Assembly: GCF_028768465.1 (NCBI RefSeq)
Contig: NZ_CP118225.1
Location: 620,001 to 684,000, forward strand
Direction: 5' to 3'
DNA length: 64,000 nt
Source: Rhodopirellula sp. P2
GTDB lineage: Bacteria; Planctomycetota; Planctomycetia; Pirellulales; Pirellulaceae
Made by a program: the position numbers and the translations under genes. The first letter of the stretch is position 1. The number at the start of each line of letters is the position of its first letter. The notes under the pieces are model-generated. The model saw nothing but the letters and a program-made list of their open reading frames with translations, did not search any database and had not been told where the DNA came from. Shown piece after piece: positions 29,021 through 40,340 of this stretch.

Positions 29021-29046
29021 GAATTTCAGATTCGCGGGTCAACCAA

Positions 29047-30027
29047 TCAGTTGACGGAGACTCGCTTGAAGACCACCACTTCGGCTTCCGGGTGGAATTC
29101 TTTGATCGCAGCTTCGACGGTCTTGCTGTCGTCCAGTGCGTAGAACTGGCTCAACAAGCAACGCTCTTGGTCGAGCAAGGTGTTGTCGGCGATGAAACGC
29201 TCGAGCTTACCGGGAACAATTTTGTCCCAGATCTTCTCGGGCTTGCCTTCGGCCTTCAGTTCTTCCTTGATCGCGTCTTCGGTCGCAGCCAAGACTTCAG
29301 GAGTCAGTTGGCGACGGCTTGCAAACTGAGGAACGTTCTTCATCGGCTTGCCGAGGTTTTCGCGTTCGTTCAGTTCATTCTCAGCGTTGATCTGAGCCTG
29401 AAGTGCTTCGGTTTCCTTGGCAACGAATTCTTCATCGAATTCGTTGGGGTGAAGGATCGAAGGTTTCATGGCAGCGATGTGCATCGAGACGCCGCGGAAG
29501 AACAGGGGCGCGTCTTCTTTGCCACCGTCTTTGTACGACACCAGGACACCGATCTTGGCACCCGCATGGATGTACGACGCCAGGTTCTCACCTTCGACGA
29601 CTTCCAAATTGGAGACTTCGATCTTCTCGCCGACCTTGCCGGTTTCGTTGACCAAACGCTCTTTGACCGTCGTGCCGTCGATTTCGAGTGCGTTGACTTC
29701 GTCAATCGTGGTGCAATTGGCGTCGAAAGCCATCTTGGCGATGGTGTTGGTCAGCTCGATGAACGCTTCGTTTTTGGCAACGAAGTCGGTTTCGCAACTG
29801 AGGGCCAACAACAAGCCTTTTTTGCCTTCAACCACAGCAGCCACAACGCCTTCGGAAGCTTCGCGATCCGCACGCTTGGCCGCGACCTTCTGGCCTTTTT
29901 TGCGGAGGTAGTCCATCGCGCCATCCAAGTCGCCACCGGATTCTTCCAATGCCTTCTTGCAATCCATCATCCCGGCGCCGGTGGACTTGCGAAGTTCGCT
30001 CACCGCCTTGGCGGAAATCGTCGTCAT
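29047..30027 (-). CDS. tsf: Elongation factor Ts
   Basis: 326 residues, within the range of longer bacterial EF-Ts. It exchanges GDP for GTP on EF-Tu. The N-terminal UBA-like module (AVSELRKSTGAGMMDCKKALEESGGDLDGAMDYLRKKG) and the key TDFVAKNEAF loop that contacts EF-Tu are present. The C-terminal end (ALDDSKTVEAAIKEFHPEAEVVVFKRVSVN) is intact. A good Shine-Dalgarno (TTAGGAAACAG) precedes the ATG. It follows rpsB by 50 nt, the classic rpsB-tsf operon, and is closed by a strong terminator. Confidence 0.97.
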   Translation of the reverse strand: MTTISAKAVSELRKSTGAGMMDCKKALEESGGDLDGAMDYLRKKGQKVAAKRADREASEGVVAAVVEGKKGLLLALSCETDFVAKNEAFIELTNTIAKMAFDANCTTIDEVNALEIDGTTVKERLVNETGKVGEKIEVSNLEVVEGENLASYIHAGAKIGVLVSYKDGGKEDAPLFFRGVSMHIAAMKPSILHPNEFDEEFVAKETEALQAQINAENELNERENLGKPMKNVPQFASRRQLTPEVLAATEDAIKEELKAEGKPEKIWDKIVPGKLERFIADNTLLDQERCLLSQFYALDDSKTVEAAIKEFHPEAEVVVFKRVSVN

Positions 30028-30077
30028 GTTTCTGTTTCCTAATCGTTGATTGAATTCAGTGAATGTGGTGGTCGAAA

Positions 30078-30848
30078 TCAGCCTTCGCTGGGAGCGGCGG
30101 CGACTTCTTCGGCAGGCGCGGCGGCTTCAGGAGCAGCCTGGGCGTTGGGTGCCGCTTCGGTTTGGGTTTGTCCCTTGCCAGCAATCACAGCGTCCGCCAG
30201 TTCTCGCATGATCATTTCAACGCTGCGAATCCCGTCATCGTTGCCTGGAATCGGCAAATCGATTTGGCTTGGGTCGCTGTCGGTATCGATCAGAGCCACG
30301 GTCGTGATGCCCAATCGTTTGGCTTCCCGAACCGCGTTGCGTTCCTTGCCTGGGTCGACGATGAACATGACTTCCGGCAACCGGTTCATCGATCGCAAAC
30401 CGTTCAAGTTGCGATACATCTTGCGATATTCGCGGTTCAACGACGACTGCATCTTCTTGCTGTATTCGTTGATGCCGTCACCCTTCCGCAGGGCTTCCAG
30501 TTCTTCCAAACGGCCCAGTCGGCTGCGAATGGTGCGGAAGTTGGTCAGGGTGCCACCGAGCCAACGCTCGCTGACAAAAGGCATCCCACAACGCAGCGAC
30601 TGCTCTTCAACGGCTTCCCCAGCTTGACGCTTGGTACCGACGAACAGAATCAAGCTGCCGCCAGCGGCGACTTGCGAAAGATACTTCTTCGCTCGCAGCA
30701 AACCACGCAGGGTTTCGCGAATGTCGAGGATGTGGATTTGGTTTTTCTTACCGAAGATGTAAGGAGCCATCTTCGGATTCCAGAGACTGGTGCGGTGACC
30801 AAAGTGGACACCAGCTTCAATCATCTCTTTGACAATTTCGTTTGCCAT
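30078..30848 (-). CDS. rpsB: 30S ribosomal protein S2
   Basis: 256 residues. [82 protein letters not shown] and [26 protein letters not shown] are diagnostic S2 blocks. It binds the 30S head near the decoding site and is needed to recruit S1. The last about 35 residues are an Ala/Glu/Pro-rich acidic tail ([19 protein letters not shown]) beyond the usual core. First gene of the rpsB-tsf operon. Confidence 0.97.
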   Translation of the reverse strand: MANEIVKEMIEAGVHFGHRTSLWNPKMAPYIFGKKNQIHILDIRETLRGLLRAKKYLSQVAAGGSLILFVGTKRQAGEAVEEQSLRCGMPFVSERWLGGTLTNFRTIRSRLGRLEELEALRKGDGINEYSKKMQSSLNREYRKMYRNLNGLRSMNRLPEVMFIVDPGKERNAVREAKRLGITTVALIDTDSDPSQIDLPIPGNDDGIRSVEMIMRELADAVIAGKGQTQTEAAPNAQAAPEAAAPAEEVAAAPSEG

Positions 30849-31358
30849 CAGAATCTTTGCCGCGCATTATTCGCGGCATCTCCAGGATTTGGTTCAGTGC
30901 GGGTTCGGAGAACTGGCTTTCCATCAAACAGGAAAACAGCAGCCCCAGAGCGGTGAAAACGACGCAAAACCGCGTGAATTCGGTGCCCTTCGCCCCAAAA
31001 TGCAATGAACTGGGTAAAGGATACGCCCTGCCAAAACACAGGCGGGGCGGGAAAGGAAGGCAAAAAGTACGTCTCAGAGCGAAAATTTGCAACCCCGACG
31101 GCCTTCTTCCAATCGCGTCTTCCCAAGGAATTCACGGGTTTCCGCGATCTCCACGGAGGCGGATTGAGGCCGGGGCACGCTCATCAGAGGTTCAGCCTCC
31201 CGACAGGTCCCATTGAGACGATCGAGAACGCGCCCCTGTGGCGACGACTTCCGAAACGCTCAACTCACCACTCATCGGCCAGAACCCAACCAAAATCGAC
31301 CCCGAGTTCAGGATTTTCCCCTGTTACGGAACGTTTGGCGAGAACACCCCAGTCGCCA
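30849..31358. other. Upstream region of rpsB
   Basis: About 510 nt with no convincing gene. A weak minus-strand promoter candidate is TTGCAA (31087-31092) with a 17-nt spacer and TACTTT (31064-31069), which would give an rpsB leader of roughly 200 nt. The match to consensus is poor, so this is only a suggestion. No S2 autoregulatory structure could be assigned by eye. Confidence 0.3.
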
Positions 31359-31901
31359 TCACTCCAACCACGGTTTGCGGGAGCCACCCAACAGACTGAT
31401 CGCGATCAGCGGCGTCACCACCAGGCCACATAGCCCTGCGTAGATCGACTTCATCGCGACCAGAGTGGGAAGCGCCATCGAGTCGCCATCCAACGCGAAC
31501 AACGCCAAGACCGCAGGGATCGTCAACAACGGAAAGACCGCCAGGGAAAACAACAAGCAGCCATTCAACGACCCTGCTCGCAATGTCCGCCCCACCCAAC
31601 GGACCAGTCGCGAGAAAGCCCCGGTGGCCACTGCCAGCGCGGGAAGCGGCTTCACCATTCCAGAGTGAAGATGCCGGAGCAACACTCGAGAACTGATCAT
31701 GGCAGTGATCAACGGCAACAGAAATCCTGTGCCGATGATTTCCATCAACACGCTCTGCGAAGCTCCCCAAACGGGGATCGAGGTTTGGCCAGAAAACAGC
31801 AGCCATCCCAAGAGGGCGTTGACCCCCACATTGATCACCAACGGAATCAGGGCATAGCCGACCAGCACATACCGAACGGTCGCTGCGGGCCACGAACTCA
31901 T
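31359..31901 (-). CDS. Hypothetical four-helix membrane protein
   Basis: 180 residues with about four hydrophobic segments: YVLVGYALIPLVINVGVNALLGWLLF, EIIGTGFLLPLITAMISSRVLL, CLLFSLAVFPLLTIPAVLALFAL and YAGLCGLVVTPLIAISLLGG. Loops are short; a basic loop (RLVRWVGRTLRAGS) suggests a cytoplasmic side. No family is recognised. The start overlaps the stop of the upstream Rieske oxygenase gene by 4 nt, so it may be a partner or simply a coupled gene. Confidence 0.65.
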   Translation of the reverse strand: MSSWPAATVRYVLVGYALIPLVINVGVNALLGWLLFSGQTSIPVWGASQSVLMEIIGTGFLLPLITAMISSRVLLRHLHSGMVKPLPALAVATGAFSRLVRWVGRTLRAGSLNGCLLFSLAVFPLLTIPAVLALFALDGDSMALPTLVAMKSIYAGLCGLVVTPLIAISLLGGSRKPWLE

Positions 31902-33043
31902 TGCTGACTCTCGCGGCTGAAATCCTCGGCATCGAGATTGAATTCTGCCTGCAAGCCGCAGTTCTCGGCGACGTGATTCTGCAGGGCATGCACCAACTCC
32001 TCACGCGTGCTGACGCACCCCTTGAACGGACTGTGCTGCATCCCTGTTTGGATTCCAGGGTAAAGCGCCGCGTCTTCGGCCAAAATTTTCTTGACGGCGG
32101 ACGTCTTCAGACGGCCCCAGCATCGCGTCAGCAACTTCGACCAACTGGTTTCATGCTGCCGACGCAGCACGAAAACCGACACCGTCGCTCGACAACTTGT
32201 GGGCGATGTCGGCATCAACACCATCGCCTGAAGCATTGCGTCCGTTCGCATCAAGAACAAATGTGGAAACAGATGGCACAACCGGTACTGCGGCGAACAC
32301 CCCGACTGGAGTTGCGCTGTCAGCCAGCGTGAGACTCGCATGGCTCGCGGCGAGGCTTTGATGCTGGCTCGCATGACCGTGCCTCCAGCGTGAATCTCGT
32401 GCTTGATTTCCTCTTCCGGTTCAAACCGAAAACTGTCGGTGTGCACCGACTCCAAGTGATAGGACTCCACTGTATTTTCAGCCACGACTTTCCAGTTGGC
32501 GGGGAAGTCGTAGTGCCAAGTCTCGGCGTGCCACCACCGGTTCGCTGGAAACTCATCGATCACGCTTCCAAACGGCTCGAACTGCTCCGGCAACGGAGTG
32601 CTGCCGGGTTCCAGCGAGACAAAAATCAGAGGCCCATGCACGGCGAGCGAGAACTTCTTCAGGCATTCTGGACCGCCACTCATCGGCCGAAAGTTCTTGG
32701 CATCTGGAATTCGACCGCTGGAACCATCGACGTTGAATTCCCAGCCGTGGTACTGGCACTTGAGTGTCGGACTGCTGCCGCTGCACTGGTTCGACAACAA
32801 GCTGTGTCGATGCGTGCAGACATTGAGAAAGCAGTGGTACGCCCCCTGCTGGTTACGCACCAAGATGGGAGTGCCCAACAATTCTCGCGTGAAGAAGTCG
32901 CCCTCATTGGGGACCTCGGCCAGCGTCCCAACCAGATGCCACTGAGGTCGAAACAACGCCTCCAATTCAACTTGATATTGCGACTGGCTGCTGTAGTGCT
33001 TTGGCAACAGAAGATGCGGCAAGCGGGTCTTGTTGACAAACAT
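31898..33043 (-). CDS. Rieske [2Fe-2S] oxygenase, alpha-subunit type
   Basis: 381 residues. The Rieske cluster motif is CTHRH (residue about 77) and CQYHGWEFN (about 96), that is CxH...CxxH. The catalytic domain has VVAENTVESYHLESVHTDSF (around 190-205), containing the two His of the mononuclear Fe(II) site. This is the architecture of ring-hydroxylating and choline/betaine-type monooxygenases. No reductase or ferredoxin gene is adjacent. It is coupled to a small membrane-protein gene. Substrate unknown; the family call is firm. Confidence 0.88.
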   Translation of the reverse strand: MFVNKTRLPHLLLPKHYSSQSQYQVELEALFRPQWHLVGTLAEVPNEGDFFTRELLGTPILVRNQQGAYHCFLNVCTHRHSLLSNQCSGSSPTLKCQYHGWEFNVDGSSGRIPDAKNFRPMSGGPECLKKFSLAVHGPLIFVSLEPGSTPLPEQFEPFGSVIDEFPANRWWHAETWHYDFPANWKVVAENTVESYHLESVHTDSFRFEPEEEIKHEIHAGGTVMRASIKASPRAMRVSRWLTAQLQSGCSPQYRLCHLFPHLFLMRTDAMLQAMVLMPTSPTSCRATVSVFVLRRQHETSWSKLLTRCWGRLKTSAVKKILAEDAALYPGIQTGMQHSPFKGCVSTREELVHALQNHVAENCGLQAEFNLDAEDFSRESQQ

Positions 33044-33140
33044 GAGCGACGCAAATCGAAGGCTGTGCTGGCGAAATTGATATCAAACATAGACCGCGGG
33101 GCGCACCGACGTGCAAACAACCTTCGTCGGGCCAAGAAAA

Positions 33141-33169
33141 AACCCTTCGCTGAAGAACAGCGAAGGGTT
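33141..33169 (-). terminator. Rho-independent terminator of groES-groEL
   Basis: AACCCTTCGCTG-AAGAA-CAGCGAAGGGTT forms a perfect 12-bp stem with a 5-nt loop. On the minus strand it is followed by a T-run (complement of the A-run at 33135-33142), about 50 nt after the groEL stop. Confidence 0.9.
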
Positions 33170-33217
33170 GGATGCTTGGAACACAGAGGGCTGAACCGAA
33201 CGTTCGGCCCGACTGGA

Positions 33218-34843
<1,626 letters not shown>

Positions 34844-34908
34844 CTATTAAATTTAAAGGTGTGCAGAGATGGGTTTCAGAACGACGCGATGGAAACCATC
34901 GCCGAGGA

Positions 34909-35226
34909 TCACTCGATCACGGCCAGAACGTCGTCTTCTCGCATGAGCAGGTATTCGGCGTCGTCGACTTCGACGGTTTCGCCAGCGTAGCTGCTGAACA
35001 ACACGCGATCGCCAGCGACGAGTTGGAAGTCAGCTCGGCTGCCGTCGTCCAGCAATTTGCCGGTGCCCAAGGCCACAACGGTCCCTCGAGCAGGCTTTTC
35101 CATTGCCGAATCGGGCAACACGATGCCGCCAGCGGTCGTGGTTTCGCTTTCCTCACGCTGAACAACGATGCGTTCGCCGAGGGGTTGCAAACGAATTTTG
35201 GTTGCACTCTTGGTGGCTGCTGCCAT
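34909..35226 (-). CDS. groES: 10 kDa co-chaperonin GroES
   Basis: 105 residues from the ATG at 35226; the frame runs on upstream to 35445 but that part is not GroES-like. IRLQPLGERIVVQREESETTTAGGIVLPDSA holds the mobile loop; GTVVALGTGKLLDDGS, LVAGDRVLFSSYAGETVEVDD and YLLMREDDVLAVIE complete the fold. It has an N-terminal extension of about eight residues (AAATKSAT). It caps GroEL and is followed by groEL on the same strand. No CIRCE element (TTAGCACTC-N9-GAGTGCTAA) is seen upstream. Confidence 0.97.
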   Translation of the reverse strand: MAAATKSATKIRLQPLGERIVVQREESETTTAGGIVLPDSAMEKPARGTVVALGTGKLLDDGSRADFQLVAGDRVLFSSYAGETVEVDDAEYLLMREDDVLAVIE

Positions 35227-35560
35227 GTCCGTGACACCTTTCGTGGTCTTGAGTCGAGATGTGGGGGAAATGTGTGGTGGGGCTAACCTGTTTCGGCTGA
35301 CTGATCGGAACGCTCTCACGAGCGATCTGACATCGCGGCCAACCAAAATGGCAGCTTTGTTCGTTGAAGCCGCCCAATAAGCAATCGCTGTGCCGCAGCC
35401 AGAAAGACTGGCCGCAAGCCCCTGCAAGACAATGACTTGCGCCAAATCAGAGGATCGTGACCGGAACTCAGCGGCTCATCCGTGACAGCCCGCCAGCGTG
35501 GCACACGCGGCAAAACTGCCACCAACACGCCCTCTCCACCCCGCCCGCGAGCCGCGGATG

Positions 35561-35630
35561 GCCGGAATGCGAGCGTCCAGCGAGATTTCCGGGGAACGGC
35601 AGGACGGTCGTTTCCCACGCTCGGCCCCTC
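35561..35630 (+). repeat. Family 2 dispersed repeat, copy A
   Basis: Starts GCCGGAATGCGAGCGTCCAG, has CGAGATTTCCGGGGA next and ends with TTTCCCACGCTCGGCC. It matches copy B at 36031 over about 70 nt with few changes. The CCGGAAT and ATTTCCGG ends can pair. Confidence 0.8.
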
Positions 35631-35652
35631 ACCGGCGCCCCCCCCCCAAACC

Positions 35653-35855
35653 AGTCGCGGAGCGACGAAAGCCGATAGCCTTGGGTTTCAACCCAAGGTC
35701 ACCCACGCCTCAACGCACCTCCCAAGTCGCGGAGCGACGACAGCTGGGGACACGCTCCGAACACCTGTCGCCACTCCGCGGCTTTCCTGTTCCGGGGACG
35801 TCACTCCCACCTCGGGTTGAAACCCGAGGCTATCAACGATCACCGCTCCGCGGTT
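35653..35855. repeat. Intergenic hairpin repeat, family 1 (inverted composite)
   Basis: The left unit is 35653-35698: GTCGCGGAGCGACG head, GATAGC, then hairpin CCTTGGG-TTTCAA-CCCAAGG. The right unit, 35810-35855, is its reverse complement in layout: CCTCGGG-TTGAAA-CCCGAGG, GCTATC, then CGCTCCGCGG. An extra head copy lies at 35725-35740. The stem differs by a compensatory T-A to C-G change, which supports a conserved RNA or DNA hairpin. Related to the element at 18.7 kb. Confidence 0.8.
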
Positions 35856-36030
35856 GAGCTTGCAAAAGTAACACACCCAACCAGACCCACTCAAAAACCA
35901 CCGCGTGAAATCCCCGAGGCCCGTGTAGCGACTGAACTTTCGGCGGGACCGCCAAACCAGTGAGGTTGTGCCGTTTCAAAATGGCGCGATTGCAACGTTG
36001 AATCCACCCTCCTGAACGCAGCTGGGGAGG

Positions 36031-36100
36031 GCCGGAATGCGAGCGTCCAGCGAGAATTCCGGGGAGGACAGTGCGTGCCGTTTCCCGTGCTCGGCCTCCT
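36031..36100 (+). repeat. Family 2 dispersed repeat, copy B
   Basis: GCCGGAATGCGAGCGTCCAG followed by CGAGAATTCCGGGGAGGAC and TTTCCCGTGCTCGGCC, a near copy of 35561-35630. It is preceded by CTGGGGAGG, a feature shared with the repeat at 26050. Confidence 0.8.
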
Positions 36101-36276
36101 CCAAAGCTTCATTTCGGAAGAGGCTCTTATTGCCGAAGCCCGACAAAACGCGGCCCCAGGAAACTGCACGGCCTCGGCGAGGCGAGAAGAGTTTGCAAGG
36201 TGCCGAGATGCACGGCGGGGACCGCCGTGCTGCAGGTTGCCAATGGTGCGGCAGAAAGATCTGCCAGCAACCGGAA

Positions 36277-37149
36277 CTACTTCGACATTGCCTTGACGAC
36301 GGCTTCGCCCATTTCAGCGGGCGAAGGAGCGACGACGATGCCAGCGTCTTCCAACGCAGCAACTTTTTCTTCTGCCGTGCCTTTGCCGCCGCTGATGATC
36401 GCACCAGCGTGTCCCATGCGTTTCCCGGGAGGTGCCGTGCGACCCGCGATGAAGGCGGCGACCGGTTTGGTCACGTGCTCTTTGACGAACGCGGCGGCTT
36501 CTTCTTCGGCGCTGCCACCGATTTCACCGATCATCAAGATCGCTTCGGTTTGATCGTCTTCCTGGTACATCTTGAACAGGTCGATGTAGTTGGTGCCGAC
36601 GATCGGGTCGCCACCCAAGCCAACGCAGGTGCTTTGGCCAAGTTTCAGCGAACTGGTTTGCCAAACGGCTTCGTAAGTCAGCGTACCGCTGCGGCTCATC
36701 ACGCCGACTTTGCCAGGGTTGTGGATGTAACCGGGCATGATGCCGATTTTGCATTCACCTGGGGTGATCAAACCGGGGCAGTTGGGGCCGATCAGCGTCG
36801 AACCGCTGGCTTTGACCTTTTCGTAGACTCGCACCATGTCGATGACAGGCACGCCTTCAGTGATGGCGGCGATGACACGAATGCCAGCGTCAACGGCTTC
36901 CAGGATGGCGTCCGCGGTGAACGGTGGCGGGACGAAAATCATCGTCGCGTCAGCACCGGTCTTTTGAACCGCTTCTTCCACCGTATCGAAAACAGGAATG
37001 CCTTCGACGTCTTGGCCACCTTTGCCGGGCGTGACACCGCCGACCATTTGGGTGCCGTAATCGCGGCACCCGAGAGAGTGAAACTTCCCGGCGTTGCCTG
37101 TGATCCCCTGGCAAATGACCTTGGTGTTTTTGTCGACCAGAATACTCAT
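36277..37149 (-). CDS. sucD: Succinyl-CoA synthetase alpha subunit (ADP-forming)
   Basis: 290 residues. The CoA-binding Rossmann domain begins [44 protein letters not shown] and [12 protein letters not shown] follow. [20 protein letters not shown] and [15 protein letters not shown] are typical. The active-site His that becomes phosphorylated is in [21 protein letters not shown] near residue 248. With SucC it makes succinate and ATP (or GTP) from succinyl-CoA in the TCA cycle. It follows sucC by 147 nt, with small hairpins between. Confidence 0.97.
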   Translation of the reverse strand: MSILVDKNTKVICQGITGNAGKFHSLGCRDYGTQMVGGVTPGKGGQDVEGIPVFDTVEEAVQKTGADATMIFVPPPFTADAILEAVDAGIRVIAAITEGVPVIDMVRVYEKVKASGSTLIGPNCPGLITPGECKIGIMPGYIHNPGKVGVMSRSGTLTYEAVWQTSSLKLGQSTCVGLGGDPIVGTNYIDLFKMYQEDDQTEAILMIGEIGGSAEEEAAAFVKEHVTKPVAAFIAGRTAPPGKRMGHAGAIISGGKGTAEEKVAALEDAGIVVAPSPAEMGEAVVKAMSK

Positions 37150-37296
37150 GTTGATAGCTTTTCGCGTTTGGCTGATGGCGTCGAACCAACAGCCGAGGGT
37201 GATGTTTTGGAAGGAAGAGATCAGGCGATGCCTGAATCTTGTTTACAAATCAAGCGACCGACAGGAAGCCGGTCGCGAGTCGCTCGACGCGAGGCG

Positions 37297-38481
37297 TCAC
37301 GCAGTTGCTGCGACGATCTTTTTCGCCGCGTCGGTCAAATCCATCGCGTTGATGATGTCGACATCGCTTTCTGCCAGCATTTTGCGGCCTTCCTCGACTT
37401 CGGTTCCTTCCAATCGCACCACCAAAGGCACGTTGAACCCAACTTCTTTGCTGGCCGTGATCAACGCGTCCGCGATCGTCGTGCAACGAGCGATCCCGCC
37501 GAAGATGTTGACCAACACACCCTTGCAGTTGGGATCCGACAACAGGATCCGGAACGCTTCGGTGACCTGAGCCGCGTTGGCTCCACCGCCGACGTCCAAG
37601 AAGTTGGCGGGTTCGCCACCGTGGTACTTGATGATGTCCATCGTTGACATTGCGAGCCCCGCTCCATTGACCAAGCAGGCGATGTTGCCATCGAGCTTGA
37701 CGTAGCTGAGCCCAGCCTTTTTGGCTCGCATTTCGGACTCTTCCTCTTCGCTGAGGTCCCGCAGTTCCTCCAAGTCTTTGTGACGGAACATCGCGTTCTC
37801 GTCGAAGATGATCTTGGCATCCAGAGCCACCATTTCGCCTGCCCCGGTGATCACCAAGGGGTTGATCTCAGCCATTTCGCAGTCGAAATCGACAAAGAAA
37901 CGGCACATCGCGGTCATGAATTTGTAAGCACTCTTGGCCGCAGCACCTTCGATGCCGAGCTTTTTGCAAAGCTTGCGAACCTGGAAACCGTCCAGCCCGA
38001 TCGCGGGATCGAAGTGTTCTTTGAAAATCAGTTCGGGTGTTTTTTCCGCGACGGTTTCGATCTCCACACCACCTTCGGTGCTGACCATCAAAACGGGCTT
38101 GCTGCTGCCGCGGTCGACCACGATGCCCAAGTAAAGTTCGCGAGCGATATCGCACCCGGCTTCGACGAAGACCTTGGAAACCGTTTGCCCTTCGGGCCCG
38201 GTTTGGATCGTCACCAATTTCTTGCCCAACAATCCCTCGGCTGCCGCTTTCGCTTCCGCTGCCGATTTGACCAGGACAACGCCCTTTTGGTCCGGGACGC
38301 CTGCCACGTTGCCTTTGCCACGCCCGCCCGCGTGAATCTGAGCTTTGACGACCGCGATTTTGCCACCCAATTTGTCGTATGCGGCAGCCGCTTCGTCAGG
38401 CGTTGTCACCATGTGCCCTTCCAAAACCGGCACGCCGGCGGTTCGGAAAAGCTGTTTGCCTTGATACTCGTGAATTTTCAT
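37297..38481 (-). CDS. sucC: Succinyl-CoA synthetase beta subunit
   Basis: 394 residues from the ATG at 38481 ([20 protein letters not shown]); the frame continues to 38757 but that is not SucC. The ATP-grasp domain shows [14 protein letters not shown] and [35 protein letters not shown], and the CoA-ligase end shows [30 protein letters not shown] and [12 protein letters not shown]. The subunit binds the nucleotide and succinate. It is transcribed first, ahead of sucD, and lies divergent from the UxaA-family gene 100 nt away. Confidence 0.97.
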   Translation of the reverse strand: MKIHEYQGKQLFRTAGVPVLEGHMVTTPDEAAAAYDKLGGKIAVVKAQIHAGGRGKGNVAGVPDQKGVVLVKSAAEAKAAAEGLLGKKLVTIQTGPEGQTVSKVFVEAGCDIARELYLGIVVDRGSSKPVLMVSTEGGVEIETVAEKTPELIFKEHFDPAIGLDGFQVRKLCKKLGIEGAAAKSAYKFMTAMCRFFVDFDCEMAEINPLVITGAGEMVALDAKIIFDENAMFRHKDLEELRDLSEEEESEMRAKKAGLSYVKLDGNIACLVNGAGLAMSTMDIIKYHGGEPANFLDVGGGANAAQVTEAFRILLSDPNCKGVLVNIFGGIARCTTIADALITASKEVGFNVPLVVRLEGTEVEEGRKMLAESDVDIINAMDLTDAAKKIVAATA

Positions 38482-38583
38482 CGGGGGTTCAGCCCAGTTG
38501 GCAAGCGAAAGGAATGCGAAGGTTACGTCTCCTCGCCATGATGGCGAGCGAGTCCGGGGTCTGTCAGACTGCCGGAAGTGAAA

Positions 38584-40308
38584 ATGGTAGCAGCTCGGAA
38601 AATTCCAACCACCACCGCTCGATTGATGACTGGCACCGACCAACAACCCGCCTCCACACCGAATCCCAACGCCAAGCCGGAGGGCTCCGGGGCAGCCGGC
38701 CCTACCGGAAATGGCGACTTGGAAAATGGAACCGACAACGGCCTCGTGCGATTGCACGACGGCGACAACGTTTGGATGGCCGCACGAGCACTGGTGGCAG
38801 GCGAATCAATCGGCAGCCTTCGCATCGCCGGATCGGCCGTTCCGGCGGGACACAAAGTCGCCGCCCAAGCGATTCCCGCGGGCGAATTGGTGATCAAGTT
38901 TGGCCAACCGATCGGCAAAGCTTCCTGCGACATCGGCGTCGGCGAACACGTGCATTCACACAATCTGGTCGACGCTCACCAAGTCGACTCGGATTGGCGG
39001 TCGCTGGTCGGAACCGCTTTGCCAAAATCCGTTTCTGCGAAAAAGCCAGCCGTTCCAGCCGAGAAATCCTTTGAGGGGTTCGTGCGACCGGACGGCCAAG
39101 TCGGCACGCGAAATTACGTTCAGATTCTGGCTCGCGTGAACTGCAGTGCGACGGTTTGCCACCATGTCGCGGCTCGTTTTCCTCCCGAACGCTTGGCGGA
39201 ATTCCCCAACGTGGATGGAATCGCGATCGGGACGCACACCACCGGCTGCGCCCTTCGCTACGCCGGCCAAAAACAACAAATGCTCGGCCGAGTCCTCAAG
39301 GGCTACGCCGGTCACGCGAATGTTGGATCCTGCCTGACGATCGGACTGGGCTGCGAACAAACGACGCCCGAGTACCTGAACGAACATCACCAGCTCGTCG
39401 CGATCTCCGACCCTCGTTCGCTGCCGGTCACCTCGCCCGAATCGGAATCGGTCTCGACAACGATGCTGACCATGCAAGCCGAAGGAGGCACGCGAGCGAC
39501 GATCGATCGCGCGGAAAAGCACCTGGAAACGATGCTCGAGATCGCCAACCAAAGCTCACGGTCAACGGTTCCGGCTCACCACCTTCGATTGGCCCTGGAA
39601 TGCGGCGGCAGCGATGGCCATTCAGGATGGACCGCAAATCCTTTGGTCGGTGCGATCGCTGATCGCATGATCGCTCACGGTGGCGCCGCCGTGCTCAGCG
39701 AAACCACCGAACTGATCGGTGCCGAGCATCTGCTGGTCGCGCGATCGCGTGACGAATCGGTGGCCCAGCGTTTGATGGAAAAAGTCGATTGGTGGAAACA
39801 ACACGTCGCAATGTACGGCGGCCAGATCGACAACAACCCATCGATCGGCAACAAAGCCGGTGGGTTGACCACGATCACCGAAAAGTCACTCGGTGCAGTC
39901 AGCAAGTCCGGCACTGGAATCCTCGACGGTGTCCTGGACTACGCGGACACGGTTCCCAAACAAGGCTTGTACGTGATGGACTCGCCGGGCTTTGATCCGT
40001 CCAGCGTCACGGGCAAGGTCGCTGGCGGTTGCAACTTGGTGTTGTTTACCACCGGCCGCGGAAGTTGCTTCGGCGGCAAACCGGTTCCCGTGATCAAGAT
40101 CGCCAGCCACTCCACTTTGTTCCACGCCATGCGAGACGACATGGACTGGAACGCGGGCCAGTTGCTCGAGGGTGTCGCGATGGACGAACTGGCGGATCAA
40201 CTGTTCGAGGAACTGCTGCAATTTGCCAGCGGAATGCAAACCGCCAGCGAACGCCTCGGGTTGGGCGATCACGAATTTGTGCCGTGGACGGTCGGGCCTG
40301 TGCTGTGA
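38584..40308 (+). CDS. UxaA-family altronate/galactarate-type dehydratase
   Basis: 574 residues from ATG 38584, which has GGAAG 5 nt upstream; ATG 38626 is an alternative. The N-terminal SAF-like domain ([42 protein letters not shown]) is fused to the large catalytic domain ([84 protein letters not shown]). This is the whole altronate dehydratase layout, which dehydrates a sugar acid to a 2-keto-3-deoxy product with Fe(II). Marine planctomycetes use polysaccharide-derived sugar acids. Exact substrate not determinable. Confidence 0.85.
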   Translation: MVAARKIPTTTARLMTGTDQQPASTPNPNAKPEGSGAAGPTGNGDLENGTDNGLVRLHDGDNVWMAARALVAGESIGSLRIAGSAVPAGHKVAAQAIPAGELVIKFGQPIGKASCDIGVGEHVHSHNLVDAHQVDSDWRSLVGTALPKSVSAKKPAVPAEKSFEGFVRPDGQVGTRNYVQILARVNCSATVCHHVAARFPPERLAEFPNVDGIAIGTHTTGCALRYAGQKQQMLGRVLKGYAGHANVGSCLTIGLGCEQTTPEYLNEHHQLVAISDPRSLPVTSPESESVSTTMLTMQAEGGTRATIDRAEKHLETMLEIANQSSRSTVPAHHLRLALECGGSDGHSGWTANPLVGAIADRMIAHGGAAVLSETTELIGAEHLLVARSRDESVAQRLMEKVDWWKQHVAMYGGQIDNNPSIGNKAGGLTTITEKSLGAVSKSGTGILDGVLDYADTVPKQGLYVMDSPGFDPSSVTGKVAGGCNLVLFTTGRGSCFGGKPVPVIKIASHSTLFHAMRDDMDWNAGQLLEGVAMDELADQLFEELLQFASGMQTASERLGLGDHEFVPWTVGPVL

Positions 40309-40340
40309 ATTGTGAGTGGCTCTGATTTGCGATTGGCACC

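Larger units (their letters stand above)
35227..36276. other. Gene-free, repeat-rich island between groES and sucD
   Basis: About 1050 nt without a credible gene. It contains the presumed groES promoter (a small hairpin CGCTC-TCAC-GAGCG at 35311-35324 may lie in its leader), two copies of a repeat at 35561 and 36031, and a family 1 inverted composite at 35653-35855. Short frames across it consist of translated repeats and are rejected as genes. Confidence 0.65.

Noticed and set aside
29092-30042. 316-codon plus-strand frame opposite tsf
   Set aside because: Antisense shadow; no domain and the tsf frame is unmistakable.
35227-35460. CIRCE operator upstream of groES
   Set aside because: No TTAGCACTC-N9-GAGTGCTAA-like inverted repeat; the only hairpin is 5 bp.
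35498-35857. Short overlapping plus-strand frames
   Set aside because: They are translations of family 1 and 2 repeats in a gene-free island.
36037-37647. 536-codon plus-strand frame opposite sucD/sucC
   Set aside because: Mirror of two conserved TCA-cycle genes, starts inside a dispersed repeat and has no protein features of its own.
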